From Octadecabacter sp. (lineage in GTDB: Bacteria > Pseudomonadota > Alphaproteobacteria > Rhodobacterales > Rhodobacteraceae): a stretch of 6,313 bases of DNA. Below are positions 1 to 6,313 of this stretch, piece by piece (position 1 is the stretch's first letter; each line of letters starts with the position of its first letter). The stretch lies in contig JAHBAO020000069.1 of NCBI GenBank assembly GCA_018500065.2, positions 1 to 6,313 on the forward strand, in the 5' to 3' direction. The notes under the pieces were generated by a model, which worked only from the letters and a program-made list of their open reading frames with translations, made no database searches and was not told where the DNA came from. Both the position numbers and the translations under genes were made by a program.

Positions 1-664
1 TAGAGGCTATCAGCTGCCCAACCAAGGCCGCGCCACGTGGCGAGGGGTGCACGATGTCAGATGCATAGGCCGCTGCATCGCCCGATCCGATGACCTGCCC
101 GCTATCAACAAAAATCACTGACGGGTTTAATGCGGCCATGCGGGATTGGCGCGCGGCGAGTTCATTGAATTCAGACCGACATTGTATGAACGGACCGCCT
201 TGATCGCTGATAGGATAGTAGCCAAGGACAATGACCTGCGCGCCCTGATCGGCGACTTGGTTCACGAACACAGGAAAGGCTCCAGACGTTCCGTCTTCGG
301 AAATAATCGTATTCAACACACGCTGTACATCTGGGGTCTGGCACAGGGTCAGTAGGTCATTGGCACCGCCATCCACAATCACCCAATCCCAATCATCTGA
401 AACAAATTGGGTCGGAATGCCCTGCGCGCCTAAGAAGGTCGCGCCGCTGATCGCCACATTACTAACTTCAAGATTTGTCGATTGCTCCACAATGCTGGGA
501 ATGGACCGCCCCGACCCGCGATGCCACGCAAGGATCGAATCCCCAACAACAATGATGTCCGCATCGCGGTTGGCTGCGGGCGGAACAAAAGAACAGCCCG
601 CCAGCGTCAGCACTGCAGTAAACAAGAGCATCCAAATCGTAATCCAATATCTTGGGTTTCTCAT
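1..664 (-). CDS. SGNH/GDSL-family hydrolase lipoprotein (3' end outside window)
   Basis: Probable secreted esterase or lipase-like hydrolase anchored by lipid. 221 residues are visible with no stop before the left edge. All four SGNH blocks are present: GDSI with the nucleophile Ser43, the block II glycine at about Gly74 (AISGA), GGAND with Asn102, and D-I-V-H with Asp203 and His206. The N-terminus is a lipoprotein signal: MRNPRY, a hydrophobic stretch, then LAGC with the lipidated Cys24. Ser follows at +2, which by the E. coli Lol rule predicts the outer membrane. Cys108 and Cys162 could form a disulfide. Because block V is already present, only a few residues are probably missing. Start: an ATG at 676 is also in frame, but the only Shine-Dalgarno-like AGGA directly abuts it, whereas it lies 11 bases before the ATG at 664. 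The substrate is unknown. The family call is firm; the exact activity (esterase, thioesterase, carbohydrate deacetylase) is open. Confidence 0.88.
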   Translation of the reverse strand, partial: MRNPRYWITIWMLLFTAVLTLAGCSFVPPAANRDADIIVVGDSILAWHRGSGRSIPSIVEQSTNLEVSNVAISGATFLGAQGIPTQFVSDDWDWVIVDGGANDLLTLCQTPDVQRVLNTIISEDGTSGAFPVFVNQVADQGAQVIVLGYYPISDQGGPFIQCRSEFNELAARQSRMAALNPSVIFVDSGQVIGSGDAAAYASDIVHPSPRGAALVGQLIAS

Positions 665-748
665 CCAGGTTTTCATCCTGCGACGCTAAACGCCAACAGT
701 TAGACAGCCAAGACAGCTTTGAGTTCTACACGATAAGGTGCGAAATTT
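665..748. other. Intergenic gap between fadH and the SGNH hydrolase gene
   Basis: This 84-base AT-richer spacer follows the fadH stop. I see no hairpin with a T-tract that would act as a fadH terminator, and no convincing -35/-10 pair. The hydrolase may be read through from fadH or may have a promoter too weak to recognise by eye. Confidence 0.4.
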
Positions 749-2767
749 TTATAGAGACGCCACCAACCGCGTGCCCTGATCAATCGCGCGTTTCGCGTCG
801 AGTTCCGCTGCTACATCCGCGCCGCCAATCACATGACACGCGATGCCTGACGCTTCCATTTCATCTGCCAGCGCACGCTGTGGCACCTGCCCTGCGCACA
901 TCACGATTGTATCGACTTCGATCAATGTGAGGTTTTTACGCTCTTCACCAAAGCTCACATGCAGGCCGTCAGCGTCAATGCGTTCGTAGTTCACGCCACC
1001 GATCATCTGCACGCCTTTCATCTTCAGGGTAGCGCGGTGGATCCAACCTGTTGTCTTGCCCAACCTTTTGCCGAGCTTGGTCGCCTTGCGCTGCAACAGC
1101 GTCACCTCACGCACGGGCGCATCTGGTTGCGGTCCTTCAGGGCGTATGCCGCCACGGGTTTCAGCAGGGTCACCCACGCCCCATTCTTCGAGCCATTCTT
1201 GCAGGTTTTCTGTTGGGCTGTCGTCCGTCACCAGATATTCGGCGACATCAAAGCCAATGCCACCTGCCCCAATGATGGCAACACGCTTGCCGACCTTGGC
1301 CTTGCCACGCAACACATCAATATAAGACAGCACATTCCCGCTGTCCTGCCCAACGATCTGCGGGTCGCGCGGCGCAACCCCCGTGGCGATGATCACTTCG
1401 TCAAAGCCTTTCAGGTCATCAACCGTTGCCTCAGCACCGAGCTTCAACGTGACGCCAGACTGTGCAATCGCGGCGCGATAATAATCAACCAGCCCCCAGA
1501 ATTCCTCTTTCCCCGGCACTTGTTTAGCCATGTTCAACTGACCACCAATCTCATCCGCGCGGTCGAACACAATAACGGACATTCCCCGCTCCGCTGCAGC
1601 CAAGGCTGACGCGAGGCCCGCTGGCCCAGCGCCGACGATCCCGACGGTCTTGGTAGATGGTGGCAAAACCAATTCGGTCTCATGCGCGGCCTTTGGGTTC
1701 ACCAAGCAGGACGCGATCTTCATAGAAAACGTATGGTCAAGACAGGCTTGGTTGCAGGCGATGCAGGGCGTAATCAGCGCGGCTTCGCCCGCTGCTGCCT
1801 TGTTGACAAAATGCGGATCCGCCAAGAACGGGCGCGCCATGCTCACCATATCGGCGCATCCATCTGCCAATACATCCTCACCAACTTGCGGCGTGTTGAT
1901 GCGGTTAGACGTGACGATCGGAATGTTCACCTCACCCATCAGCTTCTTGGTCACCCAAGTGAACGCGCGGCGCGGCACAGAAGTCGCGATGGTTGGAATG
2001 CGGGCTTCGTGCCATCCAATACCGGTGTTCAGAATGTTTGCACCCGCCGCTTCTATGGCCTTTGCCAACGTCACGACTTCTTCCCAAGTTGATCCATTCG
2101 GGATCAGATCGATCATGCTAAGACGATAGATCACAATAAACTCAGGTCCGACGGCGTCACGAACGCGGCGCACCACCTCAACAGGTAGCCGCATACGGTT
2201 TTCATAGCTGCCACCCCAACGGTCGGTCCGTTTGTTGGTGTGCGTTACCAGAAACTGGTTCAGAAAATACCCTTCAGACCCCATGACCTCGACGCCATCA
2301 TATCCGGCTGCTTTGGCACGCGTTGCCGCTGTCACCATGTCACTAATCTGCAACTCGATGCCGTCTTCATCCAGCTCCTTGGGTGGAAAAGGTGAAATTG
2401 GGGACTTCACAGCGCTCGGTGCAACGCAGTCTTTGGAATAGGCATACCGTCCCGCGTGCAAAATCTGCATCGCAATTTTTCCGCCCGCATTGTGAACACG
2501 TTTAGTGACGATTTTATGGTTGGCGATGTCCTGATCCGAAAATAAGCCTGCGGCCCCCGGAAAGACCCCCCCTTGCGCATTTGGTGCCATGCCACCCGTC
2601 ACCATAAGCGCGACCCCTCCGCGCGCGCGTTCAGCATAAAACTCAGCGACCCGGTTCCAATCGCGGGTTTCTTCAAGACCCGTGTGCATGGACCCCATCA
2701 ATACGCGGTTCTTCAGCGTCGTGAAGCCCAGATCAAGTGGTGCCAATAGATGCGGATAGGTCGCCAT
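749..2767 (-). CDS. fadH: 2,4-dienoyl-CoA reductase (NADPH), FMN/FAD/[4Fe-4S] enzyme
   Basis: Cytoplasmic auxiliary enzyme of beta-oxidation that reduces 2,4-dienoyl-CoA with NADPH, so that unsaturated fatty acids with even-position double bonds can be degraded. The 672 residues equal the E. coli FadH length, and the N-terminus (APLDLGFTTLKNRVLMGSMH) is nearly identical to that protein as I recall it. Residues 1 to about 360 are an old-yellow-enzyme TIM barrel binding FMN. Tyr167 and His253 correspond to the E. coli active-site Tyr166 and His252. The cluster motif C-x2-C-x3-C-x11-C is at Cys335, 338, 342 and 354. An FAD-binding GxGxxG lies at about 376-384 and an NAD(P)-binding GAGGIG at 500-505. 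The C-terminal GGADVAAELDAKRAIDQG is typical of the family. Start: ATG 2767 has AGGAG 8 bases upstream; a GTG at 2776 abuts that AGGAG and is rejected. All key residues are intact. Other fad genes are not visible nearby. Confidence 0.97.
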   Translation of the reverse strand: MATYPHLLAPLDLGFTTLKNRVLMGSMHTGLEETRDWNRVAEFYAERARGGVALMVTGGMAPNAQGGVFPGAAGLFSDQDIANHKIVTKRVHNAGGKIAMQILHAGRYAYSKDCVAPSAVKSPISPFPPKELDEDGIELQISDMVTAATRAKAAGYDGVEVMGSEGYFLNQFLVTHTNKRTDRWGGSYENRMRLPVEVVRRVRDAVGPEFIVIYRLSMIDLIPNGSTWEEVVTLAKAIEAAGANILNTGIGWHEARIPTIATSVPRRAFTWVTKKLMGEVNIPIVTSNRINTPQVGEDVLADGCADMVSMARPFLADPHFVNKAAAGEAALITPCIACNQACLDHTFSMKIASCLVNPKAAHETELVLPPSTKTVGIVGAGPAGLASALAAAERGMSVIVFDRADEIGGQLNMAKQVPGKEEFWGLVDYYRAAIAQSGVTLKLGAEATVDDLKGFDEVIIATGVAPRDPQIVGQDSGNVLSYIDVLRGKAKVGKRVAIIGAGGIGFDVAEYLVTDDSPTENLQEWLEEWGVGDPAETRGGIRPEGPQPDAPVREVTLLQRKATKLGKRLGKTTGWIHRATLKMKGVQMIGGVNYERIDADGLHVSFGEERKNLTLIEVDTIVMCAGQVPQRALADEMEASGIACHVIGGADVAAELDAKRAIDQGTRLVASL

Positions 2768-2807
2768 GATAAACACTCCTCAGTATCGCAAACACCCTGC
2801 CGAAGCT

Positions 2808-2821
2808 TGACGCGCACGTCA
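2808..2821. promoter_or_regulatory. Short inverted repeat upstream of fadH (possible operator)
   Basis: TGACGCGCACGTCA has perfect 5-bp arms (TGACG/CGTCA) around a 4-base centre and lies 41 to 54 bases before the fadH start codon. The position suits a repressor or activator site in the fadH control region. Arms this short can arise by chance, and I cannot assign a regulator, so this is tentative. Confidence 0.25.
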
Positions 2822-2850
2822 TCCCAAACGCCGCGTCACCCTTGCCTTTG

Positions 2851-2903
2851 TTTCATAAATATCCTGGGGGAATCGCGCAGCGATGGGGGCTAGCCCCCTC
2901 CCC
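2851..2903. repeat. Structured GC-rich intergenic repeat, Rhodobacteraceae-type
   Basis: Two adjoining inverted repeats, ATCGC-GCA-GCGAT (2872-2884) and the perfect palindrome GGGGGCTAGCCCCC (2885-2898), are enclosed flush by GGGGA (2867-2871) and TCCCC (2899-2903). Together they can fold into a closed three-way junction on either strand. In the minus direction it is followed by AGGATATTTATGAAA. From memory, this order of GC-rich hairpins, TCCCCC, GGATATTT and A-rich sequence recurs between genes in roseobacter genomes; I cannot count copies here. It starts about 20 bases after the stop of the 129-residue gene and may act as a 3' end or RNA-stabilising element. It lacks a proper T-tract, so it is not a standard intrinsic terminator. 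Confidence 0.55.
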
Positions 2904-2923
2904 GCCCGCCGCAGGCAATTGGG

Positions 2924-3313
2924 TTAATTGTTCGCGGTTTCGACGCAATGACGGCGGAATGCCTTTTTCAACATATCCAGCTCGGCGCGCAGCAACGACA
3001 TCTCTGCACGGATGTCCTCCGCAAGCGCATCACCAGCGACGATCGAAAAGCTGCCCAAAAGCATGTCTTCACTGCGATCACGGATCACAAATGTCTGCAC
3101 GCCGTCCGCAATACGATCCATTGGGATCGGCACGCTCACACGCCATGTTTCCTCAACGCGGTCTTCTTCAACCACAACACCATCAACTGGAAAATCCAGA
3201 TGCGTCACTTCGATGTTGGGCTTCCAGTCAGCTTCGCGGCCCTGATGTTTCAACGACCCATGCCAAACCCCTTCAACAAGGCGCAGTTTAGTCAGCACAA
3301 TATTCCCAGACAT
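2924..3313 (-). CDS. Conserved-looking hypothetical protein with C-terminal coiled coil
   Basis: A 129-residue protein that I cannot assign to a function. It has no signal peptide or membrane segment, so it should be cytoplasmic. Residues 1 to about 93 alternate short hydrophobic strands (NIVLTKLRL, WRVSVPIP, VQTFVIRD, LLGSFSIVAG), suggesting a small beta-sandwich domain. Residues 96-120 form an acidic-to-basic amphipathic helix (ALAEDIRAEMSLLRAELDML) that looks like a coiled coil and could mediate oligomerisation or pairing with another protein. Start: ATG 3313 is preceded by AGGGGG at a good distance. That site overlaps the TAG stop of the gene before it, with an 8-base gap, so the two are very likely translated in a coupled way. 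This suggests they work together. The reading frame is sound and codon use matches its neighbours. I have a memory of similar proteins in roseobacters but no confirmed family name. Confidence 0.85.
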   Translation of the reverse strand: MSGNIVLTKLRLVEGVWHGSLKHQGREADWKPNIEVTHLDFPVDGVVVEEDRVEETWRVSVPIPMDRIADGVQTFVIRDRSEDMLLGSFSIVAGDALAEDIRAEMSLLRAELDMLKKAFRRHCVETANN

Positions 3314-3321
3314 AGCGCCCC

Positions 3322-4128
3322 CTAAAGTTCCGCGCGTGGATGGCGCGAGAATGTAATATCGCGGATCGTGACCTGGTTCATCTCTGGTCCCTCAAAGATC
3401 AGATCAATCCACATCGCTTCGACGCGTTTTTCGTTCAATTTAGTATAGGCCAAGTCGAACTCGACCATCACGTTGTCACCGTCCATCGGCCATTCGCGAA
3501 CAATTTGCTCGGTGTTCGGACCGTGCCGCACGTTTAGCCGCGCGAAAATCTCCAGCGGTTTTTCCACTTCGACGATCGCATCCATGCGCAGCAAATGCCT
3601 GCGCAGCAAGCCTTCGCAGGAGATTTGCGGTAGGTTCAAAACGAGACTCAGGAAGGAACCGTCAAAACGAAACACATCCATCCGCAGCCCAAAGGGTGCC
3701 AAATCGGCTTCACGTGTATTGCGAAGCTGGCGCAGGGTAAGTTCGGAAATCTGGCAATCGTGGAACATTGTAACTTCGTCGCCCAGCATCGTTTTGCTGT
3801 CCACTGAGGCCATGCCTTTGACCGGAAGTGCGCCGCGCCACAGTTGCGGTCGCCATGACCAGTCCGTTCCGGCAGGCTTGGGGAAGGTCGAAGACCCTAT
3901 GCGCGGCAAAGCTAAGCGGCTGTCGGCTGTATAGGTCAATTCATCCAGTTTTTGACGCAAAATGAGGGCTTCGTTGCGTTGGTTGCGCAACACGGACAGG
4001 TCCGTCGTTCCAGCGGCGTTCGCGGCACGGGACCAAAATGCGCGAACACGCCGCGAGAGCAGCTTTTCGAAGAGAGAGGTGCGTTGCTGTCCCATTGCGG
4101 TCCGATAGAATCCTTTTGTCCAAACCAT
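3322..4128 (-). CDS. Uncharacterised protein, possibly DUF6478 family
   Basis: About 268 residues, soluble, without signal peptide or membrane segment. From memory it resembles a Rhodobacteraceae family labelled DUF6478; treat that name as tentative. Residues 18-70 are basic then helical (FEKLLSRRVRAFWSRAA, followed by a coiled-coil-like stretch to TADSRL). The rest is a beta-rich domain with motifs that look conserved: RIGSSTFPKPAGTDWSWRP (about 76-94), TMLGDEVTMFHDC (113-125), RMDVFRFDGSFLSL (149-162), RHGPNTEQIVRE (201-212) and FDLAYTKLNEKRVE (224-237). It ends with IRDITFSRHPRAEL. I see no known catalytic motif. The tryptophan-rich DWSWRP and HGPN patches could bind a ligand, which is inference only. 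It is coupled to the 129-residue gene downstream. Start is uncertain: ATG 4128 abuts a weak GCAGGT; ATG 4095 has AAAGGA about 15 bases upstream and fits the probable family N-terminus; TTG 4149 lies inside the inverted repeat and is unlikely. Confidence 0.85.
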   Translation of the reverse strand: MVWTKGFYRTAMGQQRTSLFEKLLSRRVRAFWSRAANAAGTTDLSVLRNQRNEALILRQKLDELTYTADSRLALPRIGSSTFPKPAGTDWSWRPQLWRGALPVKGMASVDSKTMLGDEVTMFHDCQISELTLRQLRNTREADLAPFGLRMDVFRFDGSFLSLVLNLPQISCEGLLRRHLLRMDAIVEVEKPLEIFARLNVRHGPNTEQIVREWPMDGDNVMVEFDLAYTKLNEKRVEAMWIDLIFEGPEMNQVTIRDITFSRHPRAEL

Positions 4129-4135
4129 ACCTGCC

Positions 4136-4162
4136 AAATTGTTTCGCAAAAGGAAACAATTT
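4136..4162. promoter_or_regulatory. Perfect 10-bp inverted repeat upstream of the 268-residue gene
   Basis: AAATTGTTTC (4136-4145) and GAAACAATTT (4153-4162) are exact reverse complements around a 7-base centre. The repeat lies in the 63-base gap after the lipoprotein gene, 7 bases before the ATG at 4128 or 40 before the ATG at 4095. As DNA it has the shape of a dimeric repressor site. As RNA it would be a 10-bp hairpin beside the start region. No T-tract follows, so it is a poor terminator. I do not recognise a known regulator consensus. Confidence 0.5.
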
Positions 4163-4191
4163 GCGGGGTTCTCTTCACGATATCAGCAGTT

Positions 4192-4875
4192 TTATTCGGC
4201 TTCGCCCTCGGTAATTACCACCGGTGCGTTCACTTCACCCAATTCAGCCATCGCGACGGTCAACAAGCGCTCCCCTTCGCCACGGGCTAGTGCATCGCGA
4301 TCAAAACTCAACACCGAGATCGTGGTTAGACGCCCGTTAATGTCCAGGAAACCGCGCCATTGCGGGCCACTTGTTCCGGCAAACACCGGGCCGGACGTGT
4401 CTTCGAACCGCGCTAGAACTCCGGCGTTGTCAGTGACTGTACGGACTTCGGATACATTGGCGAGATCACCGCTACTTGCCAGCAGACCACGGCCGCCATC
4501 CGTCTCAAGGAACTGCGCGAACGCCGTTTCGTTGCCCGTAACGCTCGCGGTGTCTTCAGCGCCGAACTGAATAGTGATCAAACCGTCCAGCGTGGGCATA
4601 ACGGCTGCGTCGTCGGACAAAAGCGCGCAACCAGCAAGCACAGCAAATCCGCGCCGCGCGTTGCTTGCACCTTGGTCTACACAATATCCTTCAGGGCCAC
4701 GCGCGCGCACGTCACCACCCAACAATGACAACGTACGGATGCCTTCACTCGTAGCATCTGGTGCGGCTGCGACGCCAGCCAACTGGCCAGCGACATTGCT
4801 TGCCATGCCTTCGATGTCGTCACAGCCCGTCAGACCAAACGCGACCAATCCAAGAACACACAACCGCACAAACAT
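4192..4875 (-). CDS. Lipoprotein of unknown function downstream of ilvD
   Basis: 227 residues. The N-terminus MFVRLCVLGLVAFGLTGC is a short lipoprotein signal with lipobox LTGC and lipidated Cys18. Asp19 and Asp20 follow; in E. coli, Asp at +2 keeps lipoproteins in the inner membrane, so this one may face the periplasm from the inner membrane (inference). The mature part begins with a small-residue linker (to about residue 45). It continues with a domain starting TLSLLGGDVRARGPEGYCVD, with Cys65 and Cys83 as a possible disulfide, and a late motif WRGFLDINGRLTTISVLSFDRDAL (173-196). It seems conserved in related bacteria, from memory, but has no function I can name. Start: ATG 4875 is 5 bases after the ilvD stop. 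AAGGA lies only 2 bases before it but 8 bases before an in-frame GTG at 4869, so GTG 4869 is a real alternative that keeps the signal peptide. The tight spacing points to co-transcription with ilvD. Confidence 0.87.
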   Translation of the reverse strand: MFVRLCVLGLVAFGLTGCDDIEGMASNVAGQLAGVAAAPDATSEGIRTLSLLGGDVRARGPEGYCVDQGASNARRGFAVLAGCALLSDDAAVMPTLDGLITIQFGAEDTASVTGNETAFAQFLETDGGRGLLASSGDLANVSEVRTVTDNAGVLARFEDTSGPVFAGTSGPQWRGFLDINGRLTTISVLSFDRDALARGEGERLLTVAMAELGEVNAPVVITEGEAE

Positions 4876-4880
4876 GATCC

Positions 4881-6313
4881 TTACAGGTCCATGTAGATGT
4901 GGCGTTCTTCTTTTGCACCGGGGTGGGTGACAGCGCCATTCAACGCGCCGCCAACCAGTTGTGCGTATTTCCATAAAGCGCCGGACGTATAGATTGTTTC
5001 TTTCGGACCGGCCCATTCGGATTTACGTTTGGCAAGTTCAGCGTCACTTAGATCGACCGACAACTCACCAGTGATTGCGTTGATCGTGATCATGTCGCCG
5101 TCTTTCAACAGACCAATCGGTCCACCGTGCGCGGCCTCTGGGCCGACGTGACCAACGCAAAACCCACGTGTCGCGCCGGAGAACCGACCGTCTGTGATAA
5201 GGGCAACTTTCTTGCCCATGCCCTGACCGGACAGTGCAGCTGTCGTAGCCAGCATTTCTCGCATTCCTGGACCACCGGATGGACCTTCGTTGCGGATAAC
5301 CAGAACTTCGCCTTCTTCGTAGCCACGTGCTTTAACAGCTGCGAATGTGTCCTCTTCGCATTCGAACACGCGTGCTGGACCGGTAAAGGTTTGCTCGTCT
5401 TCGGACATGCCCGCGACCTTCACAATCGCACCTTCCGGCGCGAGGTTCCCTTTCAGACCGACAACGCCACCTGTCTTGGTGATCGGGTTTTCGACGGGGT
5501 AAATGACCTTGCCGTCCGCCTCGCCTTTGATCATATCGAGCTCTTCGCCGATGGCCTTGCCGCTGGCAGTCATGCAATCGTCATGCCACAGACCCGCCTT
5601 TTGCAGCTCTTTCATGACGATCGGAACACCACCAACTTCAAACAGGTCTTTCGCCACGTATTGGCCACCTGGCTTCAGGTCGACGAAGTAAGGTGTGTCA
5701 TGGAAGATGTCGCACACGTCGAACAGGTTGAAATCGATGCCAGCTTCGTGGGCGATTGCGGGCAGGTGAAGTCCAGCGTTTGTGGACCCACCCGTACAAG
5801 CAACGACCCGTGCCGCATTTTCAAGGGATTTGCGCGTAACGACATCACGGGCGCGGATGTCTTTGGAGATCAGGTTCATGACCGCTTCGCCAGACGCTTC
5901 GCCATACTTGGCGCGGTCCTCATAGGGTGCTGGCATGCCGGAGGAGTTCAGCAGCGCCAGACCAATTGCCTCGGACACACAGGCCATCGTGTTGGCTGTA
6001 AACTGGCCACCGCATGCGCCTGCTGATGGGCAAGCAACGCGTTCAAGCACGGCGAGTTCAGCGTCGGACATTTGGCCTGCTTGGTATTTGCCAACCGCTT
6101 CGAACATATCCTGAACCGTAATGTCTTTGCCGTCATGTGACCCCGGCAGGATTGACCCACCGTACATGAACACGGATGGCGTGTTCAAACGCACCATCGC
6201 CATCATCATACCCGGAAGTGATTTGTCGCACCCCGCCAGGCCGACAATCGCGTCATAACAGTGACCGCGCATCGTGAGTTCAACGGTATCCGCAATCGCG
6301 TCGCGCGACGCGA
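4881..6313 (-). CDS. ilvD: Dihydroxy-acid dehydratase (N-terminus outside window)
   Basis: Iron-sulfur dehydratase that converts 2,3-dihydroxy-isovalerate and 2,3-dihydroxy-3-methylvalerate to the 2-keto acids leading to valine, leucine and isoleucine. 476 residues are visible, ending in TAA. Roughly the first 100 residues, including the first cluster cysteine, are missing beyond the right edge. Both family signatures are seen: CDKSLPGMMMA (visible residues 28-38), with a cluster Cys plus the Asp-Lys pair that binds magnesium (the Lys is carbamylated in solved relatives), and LITDGRFSGATRG with the catalytic Ser at visible residue 378. The AGACGGQFTANTM segment carries the third cluster Cys (visible residue 100), 72 residues after the second, as expected. 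AGACGG resembles the mycobacterial and plant enzymes rather than E. coli IlvD. A sugar-acid dehydratase of the same superfamily is possible but less likely. The promoter is not visible. Confidence 0.95.
   Translation of the reverse strand, partial: ASRDAIADTVELTMRGHCYDAIVGLAGCDKSLPGMMMAMVRLNTPSVFMYGGSILPGSHDGKDITVQDMFEAVGKYQAGQMSDAELAVLERVACPSAGACGGQFTANTMACVSEAIGLALLNSSGMPAPYEDRAKYGEASGEAVMNLISKDIRARDVVTRKSLENAARVVACTGGSTNAGLHLPAIAHEAGIDFNLFDVCDIFHDTPYFVDLKPGGQYVAKDLFEVGGVPIVMKELQKAGLWHDDCMTASGKAIGEELDMIKGEADGKVIYPVENPITKTGGVVGLKGNLAPEGAIVKVAGMSEDEQTFTGPARVFECEEDTFAAVKARGYEEGEVLVIRNEGPSGGPGMREMLATTAALSGQGMGKKVALITDGRFSGATRGFCVGHVGPEAAHGGPIGLLKDGDMITINAITGELSVDLSDAELAKRKSEWAGPKETIYTSGALWKYAQLVGGALNGAVTHPGAKEERHIYMDL

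Noticed and set aside
677..748. Promoter for the SGNH hydrolase gene
   Set aside because: TATAAA occurs near the fadH stop, but no -35-like hexamer stands at a suitable distance, so I do not annotate one.
959..1609. Plus-strand open frame (216 codons) opposite fadH
   Set aside because: Antisense shadow of the well-supported fadH gene, with no family resemblance and low-likelihood composition.
2768..2776. GTG start at 2776 for fadH
   Set aside because: The ribosome binding site abuts the GTG. ATG 2767 has ideal spacing and gives the 672-residue length of E. coli FadH.
2851..2903. Rho-independent terminator call for the hairpin region
   Set aside because: The hairpins are GC-rich, but neither strand has a run of Ts directly after the stem (the minus side reads TCCCCCAGGATATTTATG), so I list it as a structured repeat instead.
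4129..4149. TTG start at 4149 for the 268-residue gene
   Set aside because: It has no Shine-Dalgarno sequence and lies within the perfect inverted repeat. ATG 4128 or 4095 is more plausible.
4136..4162. LexA-type SOS box
   Set aside because: The alphaproteobacterial LexA site is a direct repeat GTTC-N7-GTTC. Here the arms are inverted and read TTTC-N7-GAAA.
4876..5016. N-terminal extension of the lipoprotein frame into ilvD
   Set aside because: The extension overlaps the ilvD 3' end, is very Arg-rich, and would bury the signal peptide and lipobox inside the protein.
5127..6026. Long plus-strand open frame (299 codons) opposite ilvD
   Set aside because: It lies entirely antisense to a certain ilvD gene and its translation is rich in Cys, His and Phe, as is usual for shadows of GC-rich genes. 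No family is recognisable.

Overview
The window is an ordinary chromosomal stretch of an alphaproteobacterium, most likely a marine Rhodobacteraceae (roseobacter-type) organism. I infer this from the moderate-to-high GC content, the protein families present, and a GC-rich intergenic element (about 2851-2903) that resembles repeats common in that group. No database search was possible. Every gene I can support is on the minus strand. There are no tRNA or rRNA genes, insertion sequences, phage genes or CRISPR arrays.

Reading in the direction of transcription, from high to low coordinates: (1) ilvD, dihydroxy-acid dehydratase, with its N-terminus cut off by the right edge (6313 to 4881). (2) After only 5 bases, a 227-residue lipoprotein of unknown function (4875 to 4192). 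(3) A 63-base gap with a perfect 10-bp inverted repeat (4136-4162), then an uncharacterised protein of about 268 residues (4128 to 3322). (4) A small 129-residue uncharacterised protein (3313 to 2924), whose ribosome binding site overlaps the stop codon of the gene before it. (5) A 156-base gap holding a structured repeat and a second short inverted repeat, then fadH, a complete 672-residue 2,4-dienoyl-CoA reductase (2767 to 749). (6) A short gap, then an SGNH/GDSL hydrolase lipoprotein (664 to beyond position 1), whose last few residues run off the left edge.

The genes do not form one obvious pathway. IlvD makes the 2-keto acid precursors of branched-chain amino acids. FadH removes double bonds at even-numbered positions during breakdown of unsaturated fatty acids. 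The hydrolase is probably a periplasmic or outer-membrane esterase or lipase-like enzyme. The three uncharacterised genes between ilvD and fadH are closely packed and may be co-transcribed with ilvD, but nothing in them shows a shared function.

I found no clear new biological system. The points most worth checking are the structured intergenic repeat before fadH, the perfect inverted repeat before the 268-residue gene, and the coupled pair of uncharacterised genes.
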